The notes beneath the pieces were generated by a model that had not been told where the DNA came from, searched no databases, and was given only the letters and a program-made list of their open reading frames with translations. Positions 45,145 through 55,266 of a stretch of DNA of 64,000 nucleotides are shown here, in pieces (the first letter of the stretch is position 1; the number at the start of each line of letters is the position of its first letter). The DNA comes from Thalassoroseus pseudoceratinae (GTDB taxonomy: Bacteria > Planctomycetota > Planctomycetia > Planctomycetales > Planctomycetaceae): contig NZ_JAALXT010000006.1 of assembly GCF_011634775.1 (NCBI RefSeq), positions 127,001-191,000 of the forward strand, given 5' to 3'. The position numbers were made by a program, and so were the translations under genes.

Positions 45145-45783
45145 CTACGAAACCAATGGTTTGCGAAGCATCTCAGCGGCTCGGAAGACATAAATGACAC
45201 CGCTGTAAACCGTCAATGCGATTGCCACCCAGAGCGTGACATCGCGGAGAGTTGGCATCCACGTCCAGACGGAACTGACTTCCGGACTGAGGGCCAACAA
45301 TGCGACCGTGACTGCGGCACACTGGGCCACCATCTTGAATTTGCCGCTCCAACTCGCGGAGAAATCCAACCCGTGCTGTTCCATGAATCCACGGAGGCTG
45401 GTGATGAACATCTCTCGGCCAATTACGATGAGGACCATCCAAGCATTCACACCACTGCGTTCGACACCCAAACCGAGCAAAAACACGAACGATCCGCAAA
45501 TGATGATCTTGTCCACGAACGGGTCCAAGATTCGCCCTAACGTCGTCACCAAGCCATAACGGCGGGCGACCCAACCGTCGAGGAAATCCGTCGCGGCAGC
45601 GAACACGAACAATGCCGCGGCAGTTCGCCACCAACCATCGAAATCGATCAACGCAAACAAGACCAAAGACAAACCCAAACGGCTGATGGTAATCGCGTTG
45701 GGAAGATTGAGCGCGCCGCGAGTCAGCGGACTCACTCCCAGCGTTTGCGGTTTCGGATCAACTTGTGGATCGGTCGTCGACAT
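45145..45783 (-). CDS. pgsA: CDP-diacylglycerol--glycerol-3-phosphate 3-phosphatidyltransferase
   Basis: Inner-membrane enzyme that makes phosphatidylglycerol phosphate. 212 residues. The CDP-alcohol phosphotransferase signature D-G-x2-A-R-x8-G-x3-D-x3-D is complete in FLDGWVARRYGLVTTLGRILDPFVDK (read as DGWVAR, GRILDPFVDK). It opens with LNLPNAITISRLGLSL, the standard PgsA beginning. It is unrelated to the poly-gamma-glutamate pgs genes at 23-27 kb, despite the shared symbol. A possible paralogous alternative is another CDP-alcohol transferase, but the LPN start supports PgsA. Confidence 0.92.
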   Translation of the reverse strand: MSTTDPQVDPKPQTLGVSPLTRGALNLPNAITISRLGLSLVLFALIDFDGWWRTAAALFVFAAATDFLDGWVARRYGLVTTLGRILDPFVDKIIICGSFVFLLGLGVERSGVNAWMVLIVIGREMFITSLRGFMEQHGLDFSASWSGKFKMVAQCAAVTVALLALSPEVSSVWTWMPTLRDVTLWVAIALTVYSGVIYVFRAAEMLRKPLVS

Positions 45784-45929
45784 GACAGGGCCTTTACTGA
45801 ATCGATCATATTGCCGACAGGACTCGATTTGAACAATCGGTGTGGGTTGGCGAACCGAAGATCACAACACGGCAATTGACGCGTTCATCGAAGATCGACA
45901 CGAAAATTGCGGATGCTGCCTCTTTGGTT

Positions 45930-47393
45930 CTAGTCCTCGTCGGCCTCCTCACTGGCAGGCACGCCAATCAAATCATAACCGCGACGCTCCAGAATCTCGA
46001 CCGGAACGAATTCACCGAGGGGAAGATTTTCGCCTTGCACGAACACCGTTCCATCAATTTCCGGGGCATCGGCGTAGATCCGCCCCGCGTATAATCCGGG
46101 TTCCAGTTCCTCGTCGATCAGCACATCCAGCTCGTATTCCACGAGGGTATCACCGAAAGCGAAAGCAATATCCTGCTGGAGGGCCATCAATTCGTCGACG
46201 CGTTGCTGTTTGACTTCTTCCGGCAGATGCCCGTCCAATTTCACCGCCGGCGTACCGGGCTCGAGTGAATACGGGAACACCCCCATCCGCTCGAAACGCG
46301 ACTCGTAGACAAAATCTTTGAGTTCTTGGAACTCCTCTTCTGTCTCGCCAGGAAATCCGACGACGAATGTGGTCCGCATGACGAGATTCGGAATTCGTTC
46401 GCGGAGCTTGCTGACGAGTTCAATCGTTTGTTCCCGATTGACGCGGCGTTGCATGCGTTTCAGCACCCGACTGCTAATGTGCTGCAATGGCATATCCAGG
46501 TACGGAATCACCTTCGACGACTCCGCAATTGTGTCGATGAGTTCATCGGTGAAGTGAATCGGGTACAGGTACATCAAGCGAATCCACTCGATCCCTTCGA
46601 CCTTCTCCAACTCCTTCAGCAACTGAACGAGCCGCACCTCGCCATAAAGATCCAACCCGTAATAAGTCGTGTCTTGAGCAACGAGGATCAGTTCCTTGGT
46701 TCCGTCCGCAGCAAGTTCCTCGGCTTCGGCGACGACCATTTCGATCGGTTTCGTGACGTGCTTTCCCCGCATGCTGGGAATCGAACAGAACGTGCACGTT
46801 CGATCGCAACCTTCGCTGATTTTCAGATAGGCAAAGTGATTCGCCGTGATTCTGAGTCGCGCACGATCGTCGAGAGCTTGGATCGGAGCCGGACGAAACA
46901 CGTTGCGTTGTTCGTCGAGCATTTCTTCCGCCGACGGCCGTTCGGTTTGCCCGACATCCTGCACGAATCGGTCGGCGACCTGACCAATTTCATCACGACC
47001 GAACACACCGACCACGTGATCGATGTCGGATAACTCTTCTCGCAAGCCGGCCGCCCCCAACCGTTCCGGGAGACATCCAGCGACGATCACACCTTTCGTT
47101 TTCCCAGCCGCTTTGAGATCGAGCATTTCGCGAATGACGGCTTTCGATTCCTCGCGGCTGCTATCGATGAAGCCACAAGTGTTAACGATCACGAAGTCCG
47201 CCCCGTCCGGTTCAGACACCAGCGAGTACCCTTCCATCGCCAGCGTGCCCAGCATTTTCTCGCTGTCCACAAGGTTCTTCGGGCACCCCAAACTCACAAA
47301 AGCATATCGGCCTTTGGCATCGGCCACTTCCGGAGCATCCACAAGCATGGGTTGTGTCGGTTCGGACTGATCGAGAATTGGAAGCTGTTGCAT
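45930..47393 (-). CDS. rimO: Ribosomal protein S12 methylthiotransferase RimO
   Basis: Radical-SAM enzyme with two iron-sulfur clusters that modifies an Asp of ribosomal protein S12. 487 residues. The N-terminal UPF0004 domain begins AFVSLGCPKNLVDSEKM and continues NTCGFIDSSREES and VAGCLPERLG (cluster cysteines). The radical-SAM motif is CDRTCTFCSIPSMRGKH, and the C-terminal TRAM domain follows. The features IDSSREES and SIPSMRG separate RimO from MiaB. ATG 47393 (MQQLPILDQSEP) is chosen; the frame is open to 47459, and ATG 47348 is an alternative. Confidence 0.95.
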   Translation of the reverse strand: MQQLPILDQSEPTQPMLVDAPEVADAKGRYAFVSLGCPKNLVDSEKMLGTLAMEGYSLVSEPDGADFVIVNTCGFIDSSREESKAVIREMLDLKAAGKTKGVIVAGCLPERLGAAGLREELSDIDHVVGVFGRDEIGQVADRFVQDVGQTERPSAEEMLDEQRNVFRPAPIQALDDRARLRITANHFAYLKISEGCDRTCTFCSIPSMRGKHVTKPIEMVVAEAEELAADGTKELILVAQDTTYYGLDLYGEVRLVQLLKELEKVEGIEWIRLMYLYPIHFTDELIDTIAESSKVIPYLDMPLQHISSRVLKRMQRRVNREQTIELVSKLRERIPNLVMRTTFVVGFPGETEEEFQELKDFVYESRFERMGVFPYSLEPGTPAVKLDGHLPEEVKQQRVDELMALQQDIAFAFGDTLVEYELDVLIDEELEPGLYAGRIYADAPEIDGTVFVQGENLPLGEFVPVEILERRGYDLIGVPASEEADED

Positions 47394-47538
47394 GGATTTC
47401 TCGGAGAAGCTATCGAGCCTGCGAAGTTTCAGGAGACTCGTGAATGCTGCGTCCATCAAAATTTGAACTGCAGCATCCTCAAGACAGAGATGATGTGTTT
47501 GATTTTACCGATCGAAATCGAAAGTCGACAGAAGAAAA

Positions 47539-49341
47539 TTAGTCGTCTTTGCCCGCATCGAGGACCGAGAGAAACGCCTTCTGCGGGATCTCGACTTGGC
47601 CGAACTGTTTCATGCGTTTCTTCCCTTCCTTTTGTTTCGCCCAGAGTTTGCGTTTCCGGGTGATGTCCCCACCGTAACATTTGGCGGTCACGTTTTTGCG
47701 GAGGGCGGAAATCGTTTCCCGGGCAATCACGCGGCTGCCGATCGCCGCTTGCAAGGGGATCTCGAACATGTGCTTCGAGATTTCTTCTTTCAACCGTTTG
47801 CACAACGACCGACCACGTTTCTCCGCGTTCGAGCGGTGAACGATGGTCGAAAGGGCATCCACTTTCACGCCTTTGACGAGGATATCCATCTTGACCAAAT
47901 CCGCCGCCCCGTAGCCGATGACGTCGTAATCCATCGTGCCGTAACCCCGGGTAGCACTTTTGAGTTTGTCGTACATGTCGTAGACAATCTCCGCCAGCGG
48001 CAACTCATACGTGATCTGTGCCCGTGTCGAGCCGAGATATTCCGTGCTCTTGAACACACCGCGACGGTCTTCGCAAAGTTGCAGCAGCACGCCGATGTTT
48101 TCTTCGGGAACGATGAAGGTCACGCGAGCGATCGGTTCGAGAAACTCCTTGATTTGCCCCGCGTCTGGCACATCTTGGGGATTGTCGATTTCGATTTCTT
48201 CGTCTTGTTGGTTGCGAATCCGATAGGTCACGTTGGGGGCGGTTTGGATCAGATCGATGTTCTGTTCGCCCTCAAGCCGTTGCTGGATAATTTCCATGTG
48301 CAACATGCCCAGGAATCCACAGCGGAACCCAAACCCTAACGCATCACTGGTTTCCGGTTGGAAGCTGAAACTAGCATCGTTCATCCCGAGCTTTTGCAAT
48401 TCGCCACGGAGCTTTTCGAAGTCGGTGGCGTCGATGGGATACATGCCGCAAAAGACCATCTGCTGTGGCGTTTGATACCCCGGCAACGCCTTCTCCGGTT
48501 TGCGTTCCGGATGGCAAACGGTATCGCCAACGTGCACCGTGGAAAGGTCTTTGATGCCGGTCAGAATGTAGCCCACTTGGCCGGGACCAAGTTTGTCGCA
48601 CTCGACCTGATGTGGGCGGAATTGGCCAAGCTCGATGACTTCGTTCACCGTGCCGGCCTTCATGAACTGAATCTTCTGACCAACTTCAATGGTGCCTTCA
48701 ACCACACGCACGTACGTGACTACACCACGGAAACCGTCGTATTTACTGTCGAACACCAACGCCCGTAGTGGGTCTTCGGGTTTCCCGCTTGGCGGGGGAA
48801 TGCGTTCGACGATCGCTCCCAGCACGTCTTGCACACCCAACCCGGTTTTGGCACTGCACTTGATCGACTCAAACGGATCCAGTCCCAAAACGGTTTCAAT
48901 TTCCTCCATCACTTCGTCGATTCGCACGACAGGCAAATCGATTTTGTTGATGACCGGAACCAGTTCGAGATCAGCTTCAATCGCTGCGTAGGCGTTCGCA
49001 ACTGTTTGAGCTTGAACACCTTGGAACGCATCAACCAATAACAACGCCCCTTCACAGGCGGCAAGACTCCGCGAGACTTCGTAGTGGAAATCCACGTGAC
49101 CAGGCGTGTCAATCAAGTTGAGTTCGTACTCTTGCCCTTTGTGTTCGTAACGCAACGCGACCGTCCGTGCTTTCACGGTGATGCCTCGGCTGCGTTCCAC
49201 ATCCAAGTCGTCCAGCAACTGCGCTTTGAACTCGCGTTCGGTGATCGCTCCGGTTTGCAGCAGAAATTGGTCGGCCAACGTGCTTTTGCCGTGGTCGATG
49301 TGGGCGATGATCGAAAAATTCCGAATGAACTGCGGATCCAT
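47539..49341 (-). CDS. lepA: Elongation factor 4 (LepA)
   Basis: Ribosome-bound translational GTPase that can back-translocate or rescue stalled elongation. 600 residues, normal length. G1 AHIDHGKSTL, switch I RGITVKA, G3 DTPGHVDF, G4 NKIDLP, and the EF4 C-terminal domain with LCKRLKEEISKHMFEIPLQ and VTAKCYGGDITRKRKLWAKQKEGKKRM (read as VTAKCYGGDITRKRKL). ATG 49341 (MDPQFIRNFSIIAHIDHG) is certain. A -10-like TATAAT lies 75 bases upstream. Confidence 0.97.
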   Translation of the reverse strand: MDPQFIRNFSIIAHIDHGKSTLADQFLLQTGAITEREFKAQLLDDLDVERSRGITVKARTVALRYEHKGQEYELNLIDTPGHVDFHYEVSRSLAACEGALLLVDAFQGVQAQTVANAYAAIEADLELVPVINKIDLPVVRIDEVMEEIETVLGLDPFESIKCSAKTGLGVQDVLGAIVERIPPPSGKPEDPLRALVFDSKYDGFRGVVTYVRVVEGTIEVGQKIQFMKAGTVNEVIELGQFRPHQVECDKLGPGQVGYILTGIKDLSTVHVGDTVCHPERKPEKALPGYQTPQQMVFCGMYPIDATDFEKLRGELQKLGMNDASFSFQPETSDALGFGFRCGFLGMLHMEIIQQRLEGEQNIDLIQTAPNVTYRIRNQQDEEIEIDNPQDVPDAGQIKEFLEPIARVTFIVPEENIGVLLQLCEDRRGVFKSTEYLGSTRAQITYELPLAEIVYDMYDKLKSATRGYGTMDYDVIGYGAADLVKMDILVKGVKVDALSTIVHRSNAEKRGRSLCKRLKEEISKHMFEIPLQAAIGSRVIARETISALRKNVTAKCYGGDITRKRKLWAKQKEGKKRMKQFGQVEIPQKAFLSVLDAGKDD

Positions 49342-49416
49342 AAATTATCCGTTTGCAATCGCAAAGGTGGTTCTCAAGCCGCCGGTCCCAACAGACGGAC
49401 CCTCAGCGCGAATCCC

Positions 49417-49422
49417 ATTATA
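49417..49422 (-). promoter_or_regulatory. Possible -10 element for lepA
   Basis: A perfect TATAAT on the minus strand, about 75 bases upstream of the lepA start. No convincing -35 hexamer is seen at 16-18 bases, so it is only a candidate. Confidence 0.3.
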
Positions 49423-49546
49423 GCGAAAGAGGCCCGCCCGGAACCAGGGGTGGCGAACCACGGATCACGGAACAAAACTCAGGAACCAGAATCGGAGGCG
49501 GACAATCACCCACCCCCGTCATCTGGTTCCCATTTTTCCGGCTGGG

Positions 49547-52500
49547 TTACTTGTCTTCCGACACGGGTTTGCCGTCCGTCGGTGCGAAACTCCACCACAG
49601 GGTTTTCGGTACGGTTCCCGCGACGATGAGCAGCAAGTGAGCAAAGATCACTGCAAAGAGCGTCTTGATCACACCATCGGTGAAGCCATAGGAGTGCAAA
49701 CCTTTACCGAGTTGGTTCACACCGAACCACGACCAGCTCACCGCAATGTTTCCGGCAATCGCCAACACAGCCAACCCGCGATCCCGCACCAAGCCGCCCC
49801 AGCGAGCGTGGAGCACCAATGCGTTCCAAAGCACGATGATCAGAGCCCCGTTTTCTTTCGGGTCCCAACCCCAGAACCGGCCCCAACTATCATCCGCCCA
49901 CAGTCCACCGAGCACCGTACCGACGAAGCTGAAGAAGATCGAAAACGCGATGGTGCCGTAGATCATTCGCGTCAGTTCGCGGTCCAACCTCGAATCCAGT
50001 TTCGGCGTAAACATCCCGAGGATGACATATGCAATCCCGAGCAGACCGGCAATGTAAGTCGTTGCATATCCCAAAGTAATACACACCACGTGGGTTGCGA
50101 GCCAGAAGCCGGTATCCAGAACGGCTTGCAGGACTTTAATCGTATCACCACCCTCGTTGAGCACTTCTGTCGTCAAAAGATGAGCAATCCACAGTGTGGT
50201 ACACCCAGCGACACCGGCTGCGAGATTGCCGATGCCGATCTTCCAAATCAACTCAAACACCAAGCCTAACACCACACATCCCCAGCCGATGAAGATCGCC
50301 GAGGAATACAGGTTCGTCACCGGCGGACGACCGGAAATATAAATGCGTCCCCAGAGGGCCAGTGTATGCAGCACGAAGGTGAACGCAATCAACCAAAATG
50401 CGCTCGCATTGAGTACGCGACTCCACCCCAACCACGCCCCCATCGCAAGAATTGCGGCGAACAGATACGGGAACATGAGATAAAAATCGGGAGCCATCTG
50501 GTTGAAGGATGCTTCGAAATCGGTCCGCTCGACATCCAAATTCCCCTTCGCCTTGCCAGGCAATTCAGGCGACTTGGACTCGACGACGGCGTGATAATTG
50601 GCCACCGCCTCGTTGAACGCCTTCGGCTCATTCGCCTCGTACGCGGCGATAATGCGTGGCAGCACGTTCGTGGATTTTTCGCCCGATTGGGAATCACTCG
50701 GCAAATCTCGCAGGACAGCTTTGACCAGCAGTTGCGCTCGTTCGCCCATCCGTGTGGCCGCGTCTTCGATTTTCGATTCCCGATTCTCACCGGGGAACGT
50801 ATCGATGGCTTCCTCGAAGATTTTCTGAACTACACCGTCGGGGAGTTTGAGGGCAACCGTCGTTGCGTTGCCTTGCGGACCGGCATCGACGATGGCTTCC
50901 ATCACCTGCTTCCATTCGCCATCGATATTCTTGAACGATCCCCGATCCAACTCGAACTTTGCCAAGTCGGAAAGTGGAATCTGTTTGGCTTGTTCGCCGA
51001 CAGTTTCAGCCGCTCGGTTCCGCATCATTTCGAGATAATCGTAGACCTTGCTGACTTCGATTTCCGTCAGTAATTGCGGCAGACTTTCGCGGGCGATTTC
51101 ACGAGCGGTTTCCTCAATGCCGTCCTTCTCGACCAACTCCGCCAACGTCAATCGTGAGGCGGCCAACACGTAGGGTTGCCACTTCTCGACGGTGGGCGAG
51201 AAGATCAGCATCGGAAACGTATCCAACATCTGACTGTCTTGAAGATTCGTGACCAACCCCAAATTGTTGATCGCCATCCGACCGGTGAATGGCACGGTTT
51301 TCAACATTTCTCGGCGTTCTTCGACGATTGACATCCGCCGCTGCAGATCAATCAAACGGTTGTGATAGATGCTGCGGAATGGGGACGGATCACCTTTGGC
51401 ATTCTCGACCGCTTCTTCCGCAGCGGCTTTGGCGTCTTTGCCGACGGCTTTGGCGAGCTGTTTCTTCGCTTCTCTCTTGGCGACTTCATCCGCTTTCTTC
51501 TGCGCGATGATTTCCGCAGCCGCGACCTCACGGTTGATGATGTCCTCTTTCTTCTTCAACTCCACGTAGGAATACAAATGCCGATCCCGCTCGAACAGGT
51601 CGAGTTTGGTGAGCACCTGCGGATGATCGATACGGATGATCTTGTGATCGAGTTCCTCTTCTGGCAGCGTCATCAAATCGAGCAACCACTTTGTCGCCGG
51701 CAAACGGACTTCTTCCGTCTCGCCGTCTTTTTCAATCTCGGCGATGAGTTCCTGCCGACCGGAGAGCATCCGCATTGTCGTTCGGGCGACGGTATCGATC
51801 GGCTTCACCCGGCCTTCATTGACGACCGGAATCTCACCAAACTGGTAGTAATTGAACTGCCCTTCCTCCGGTGACGGCACCCGAGCCTTCCCCGCCAGCC
51901 AACCGGCCCAAAGAACAACCAAGACCACCGGCACACCAATCCGAATCCATGTGGGCAACCCGTCGTCCTTGGTCAACTCCGGTGTCACCGCTGAAGTCGC
52001 TGTGGACGTCATCGTGGGCAGATTCTGCTCACGTCGCCGACGATCCAAGAATCGCAGCAAGATCGCACCGAAGTGTGCCAACATACCGACCGCAACAATC
52101 ATGCAGGAGACGTAAGGAATCATCCAACTGCGGTTTTCGACGACTTGCAGCGTCGTCGTTTCCACACCAGTGCGGGGGTTGCGATCGTAACCGCTTTGGT
52201 AGAACGTCTCGCCGCCGAAGCGGAGCGGGTTGTTCATCCAGATATCGACAGTGCTGGTCAAATCCCGCGTTTTGTCGTACACCTGCACTTCGGAGCGGTA
52301 ATCGCGAGGCGTGTTCGTGCCGATGTAATCCGTCTTGCTGACATCGACCAGGTGCATCGAATACGGTTTATAAATCCGATGAAACCGCAACGTCACGCCG
52401 TACTGTTCGCCATCAACCTCGATGATTTGCGGCTCGGACAAGAACAAACTAAACAACCACGTCCCGCGTGATTTTTTGGTTTCCTTGTCGATCACATCGA

Positions 52501-53974
52501 CGTACACCGCAGACATATCGACCATGCTGGCGTTGTCGGTTCCGGTGCTGATTGGCATCGGGAAACTGAAGGCTTGCTTGCCCACGCCCTCGGTCGCCAA
52601 GTTTTTGTCGTCGGGTTTGGCTGTACGAAGATCCGAGTTCTCGTAGAACTCTTTCACGACGAACTCAAACGGCAACTTCTCGTTCGCGATCGTGTCGCCG
52701 GTGCGATGACTTTTCTTGATCATCCATTCCGGCACGACAACTTCATTGTACTCTTCGTCGTCTTCATTCGGATCGTGTTGAACCGCGAGTTCGAACCGGC
52801 GGATATCGAACACGTAATCCAAGGTTTGTCCTTCACGGAGCGTCATGCGGGCTTCGACGGCACTGAGACCGACGAGCAATTCGCTGAGCATCATCAAACC
52901 GATTCCACCGTGCAGCAACACCACACCGGCTCGCTTCTTGAACAAGAGCGAACAACCGGCGAGCAGCACCATCGCGGCCAACGTGGCTTTGATCAGTTGC
53001 CAGAGAATCCGCATGCCGGAGTAGTTGTTTTTGACGGATGTTTCATCGATCCCGACAAACAACACAGCTGCGGTCGCGGCAAAACCGGCAGCGATCACCC
53101 AACAGAACACGCGACCGGGCCAAACCGGAGTTTTCAACCGAGCCCCGACATATCCGATGATCGCTCCAATAACGACCAGCGAAACGAGAAAGACGTTCCA
53201 AATTTCCACGGCTCCAAAGTTACCGGTTGAAGACAAACCGTCTTTGTTCGAGCCTTCGTTGATCACCCAGGCGGTCAGCAAACCGCCGATGCCTAACAAC
53301 ACGGAACCAGAGATCGCGGCGACACCGCGACCTTGCACTTTGAAGCGGATCATGTGAGCCGCGAGCAAGTTGAACGCCATTACCACGCCGACGGTCCAGC
53401 CCTTCGGAAACCAAATCCCGTTGGTGATTGCCGTCGCCGCCGTATAACCAATCGCCATCGGCAGATAGACCGCCAACTTCGTGGGCCAGTCCCAACTTTT
53501 CGGCATAAAGAGCAACAGCAACGCCATCCAGCCGAAGCCCATGAGAATCGAGGTCCCCAACCGGACCGGATCGGTCGGTGACTCCAATTCCGGCCGCCCC
53601 TGCCCAGCGAAGAACGAGGGCGGAAACAGCAGTTTCATGTCGACGTGCACAAACCATTCTTTGGGGTGCACCATTTCCGTGATGACTTCCCAACTCGTTT
53701 CGGTGAACGCCGAGACGGACGTGGTGTCGAAGGTGGCGTCGGTTTCCAAGCGGAAATACTTGCTGACAACCGTCCAAATCCCATGATCGGTCTGGGCGAG
53801 CGTGCCCGCAAGAACAATGAAAATCGCCAACGCAAACAATGCCACCGTCAATTTCAGCGAGGCGAATGCGGTGAGAATTTCATGCAACGTGCTTCCGAAA
53901 CCACTCATGCGAGGTTCGGCGGGGGTTGCCTGCGTCGATTCATTCGTGTTCGAATCCATCGCGTCTGAACTCAT
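49547..53974 (-). CDS. ccsBA: ResB-CcsA (CcsBA) fusion for cytochrome c biogenesis
   Basis: 1475 residues, one chain carrying both System II subunits that move and attach haem to apocytochrome c outside the membrane. The N-terminal half is ResB/CcsB-like (LTVALFALAIFIVLAGTLAQ, then several membrane segments and a large outer domain with FHRIYKPYSMHLVDVSKTDY). A long hydrophilic middle (about residues 720-1140) has a coiled-coil-like section rich in Lys/Ala/Glu. The C-terminal half is CcsA-like with the tryptophan motif WADDSWGRFWGWDPKENGAL and conserved His residues in LHARWGG. The fusion is known from some epsilonproteobacteria and Bacteroidetes. The lipoprotein gene lies 137 bp upstream on the same strand. 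Confidence 0.92.
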   Translation of the reverse strand: MSSDAMDSNTNESTQATPAEPRMSGFGSTLHEILTAFASLKLTVALFALAIFIVLAGTLAQTDHGIWTVVSKYFRLETDATFDTTSVSAFTETSWEVITEMVHPKEWFVHVDMKLLFPPSFFAGQGRPELESPTDPVRLGTSILMGFGWMALLLLFMPKSWDWPTKLAVYLPMAIGYTAATAITNGIWFPKGWTVGVVMAFNLLAAHMIRFKVQGRGVAAISGSVLLGIGGLLTAWVINEGSNKDGLSSTGNFGAVEIWNVFLVSLVVIGAIIGYVGARLKTPVWPGRVFCWVIAAGFAATAAVLFVGIDETSVKNNYSGMRILWQLIKATLAAMVLLAGCSLLFKKRAGVVLLHGGIGLMMLSELLVGLSAVEARMTLREGQTLDYVFDIRRFELAVQHDPNEDDEEYNEVVVPEWMIKKSHRTGDTIANEKLPFEFVVKEFYENSDLRTAKPDDKNLATEGVGKQAFSFPMPISTGTDNASMVDMSAVYVDVIDKETKKSRGTWLFSLFLSEPQIIEVDGEQYGVTLRFHRIYKPYSMHLVDVSKTDYIGTNTPRDYRSEVQVYDKTRDLTSTVDIWMNNPLRFGGETFYQSGYDRNPRTGVETTTLQVVENRSWMIPYVSCMIVAVGMLAHFGAILLRFLDRRRREQNLPTMTSTATSAVTPELTKDDGLPTWIRIGVPVVLVVLWAGWLAGKARVPSPEEGQFNYYQFGEIPVVNEGRVKPIDTVARTTMRMLSGRQELIAEIEKDGETEEVRLPATKWLLDLMTLPEEELDHKIIRIDHPQVLTKLDLFERDRHLYSYVELKKKEDIINREVAAAEIIAQKKADEVAKREAKKQLAKAVGKDAKAAAEEAVENAKGDPSPFRSIYHNRLIDLQRRMSIVEERREMLKTVPFTGRMAINNLGLVTNLQDSQMLDTFPMLIFSPTVEKWQPYVLAASRLTLAELVEKDGIEETAREIARESLPQLLTEIEVSKVYDYLEMMRNRAAETVGEQAKQIPLSDLAKFELDRGSFKNIDGEWKQVMEAIVDAGPQGNATTVALKLPDGVVQKIFEEAIDTFPGENRESKIEDAATRMGERAQLLVKAVLRDLPSDSQSGEKSTNVLPRIIAAYEANEPKAFNEAVANYHAVVESKSPELPGKAKGNLDVERTDFEASFNQMAPDFYLMFPYLFAAILAMGAWLGWSRVLNASAFWLIAFTFVLHTLALWGRIYISGRPPVTNLYSSAIFIGWGCVVLGLVFELIWKIGIGNLAAGVAGCTTLWIAHLLTTEVLNEGGDTIKVLQAVLDTGFWLATHVVCITLGYATTYIAGLLGIAYVILGMFTPKLDSRLDRELTRMIYGTIAFSIFFSFVGTVLGGLWADDSWGRFWGWDPKENGALIIVLWNALVLHARWGGLVRDRGLAVLAIAGNIAVSWSWFGVNQLGKGLHSYGFTDGVIKTLFAVIFAHLLLIVAGTVPKTLWWSFAPTDGKPVSEDK

Positions 53975-54111
53975 GGTTGAAACATCCTTAATTCGTTTCT
54001 GGATTCGCAGTTAAGTGGTCACTGTAGTCGTCGGCGGCGTAAAGCTGAGAAACTGCATTCGGTGAAGGCGCCGGGGCCCACTGCTGAAAATGGCGTCCGA
54101 CGGTCCTACTT

Positions 54112-55266
54112 TCACTCGAATTTCGCGGAGCGGACGAAGTCGGCGAAGGCGGCTTGTTCGCGAGCGGCGAGTTTCGGTGGACCGATCAATTTGAAGAACC
54201 AAATCCGACCGCCCTGCGGAATAATCGCGCCATACAACGCTTTGTCTTGACCATCGAAGAACATCAAATGTCCGGCTTGCCCGTCGACCGTCACAGGTTC
54301 CGTGACGTTGCCGACCTCACTGTTTTCAACCGCTGCTAAACCGACTTGGCGTCGCCAGCGGTTCACGTTCGGCAGCAATGCCCCGGCTCCGCCACCGAGT
54401 GAAGTCACCGTAATTCGCAGGGCATCATCCCCGTCGGTCACTTCATAGGCAGCAGCACTGAATTGGTCGTTCTTGGATTCCTTCCAACCGTCCGGGGCGT
54501 TCAGCTTCGGAGCGCTGCTGGCCATCGGTGCCGGGCGTTGCGGTCCGCCGTTGCTGCGGGGCGGTTGGGACGTTGTCGGAGCATTTCCGGCGAACGGTGG
54601 ACTCGGAGCGGACATCGAATCGCTACCGCCACTCCCCACAATCGACACCACATACACGGTGTTGTCATCGGCCCCGGAATCCTCGGCGAGTTGGAATTGG
54701 ATCACTTCATCGGTGTCTTCCATAGCATCGGAATCGCTAATCACCAACTGATCGAGCGGGGACAACCCCAGCTGATTCCGCCATCGGTTCACATTGTCCT
54801 TGAGATAATCCTCCCAACTGCCATCACCGACTGGCAGCGGAATCACGCTGACTTCGAGCGTCTCCGGGTCAGATTCGGAACCAGTCTCGATTTCCAAAGT
54901 CGCGAACCGCAACCCTGACTCTTCTTTTGAGTTCCACCCCTCGGGGAGCTCCCATTCCGGTTGGCTTTCGTCGTTGAATCGGATCGTTTTCACGAAGGAT
55001 TCAAATGCGTCTTCGAGGGATTCGACTTTCGGTTTGGCATCACGGAGCTTGAAAAACCAAGCCCGATCATCTTTTCGAACCACCGCACCCAAGATCCGCT
55101 CTTCCAAGCGATTCTCTTCCAGCAGGGCCTTCTCGGTGCGGACAGTGTGTTCCGTGATCTGATCGCGTGGGCCGCAACCCATCACGCTCACGATGCAAAA
55201 AAGACCGGCGAAGATTGTCAGCGATTGGTTCCCAAGAGAACCGATGAGCGCAGGAGTTCTAAACAT
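54112..55266 (-). CDS. Lipoprotein with internally duplicated domain
   Basis: 384 residues. Signal peptide with lipobox (FAGLFCIVSVMGCG). Two similar halves are visible: the first has RAWFFKLRD, ESFVKTIRF, LPEGWNSKEES, LEVSVIPLP and DNVNRWRNQLGLSPL; the second has APDGWKESKN, LRITVTSLGG, PNVNRWRRQVGLAAV, RIWFFKLIG and FADFVRSAKFE. The shared NVNRWR.Q(V/L)GL motif is the clearest mark. A Pro/Ser linker joins them. No function is known. It precedes the ResB-CcsA gene by 137 bp and may be cotranscribed with it. A TATAAT at 55503-55508 upstream is a possible promoter. Confidence 0.78.
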   Translation of the reverse strand: MFRTPALIGSLGNQSLTIFAGLFCIVSVMGCGPRDQITEHTVRTEKALLEENRLEERILGAVVRKDDRAWFFKLRDAKPKVESLEDAFESFVKTIRFNDESQPEWELPEGWNSKEESGLRFATLEIETGSESDPETLEVSVIPLPVGDGSWEDYLKDNVNRWRNQLGLSPLDQLVISDSDAMEDTDEVIQFQLAEDSGADDNTVYVVSIVGSGGSDSMSAPSPPFAGNAPTTSQPPRSNGGPQRPAPMASSAPKLNAPDGWKESKNDQFSAAAYEVTDGDDALRITVTSLGGGAGALLPNVNRWRRQVGLAAVENSEVGNVTEPVTVDGQAGHLMFFDGQDKALYGAIIPQGGRIWFFKLIGPPKLAAREQAAFADFVRSAKFE

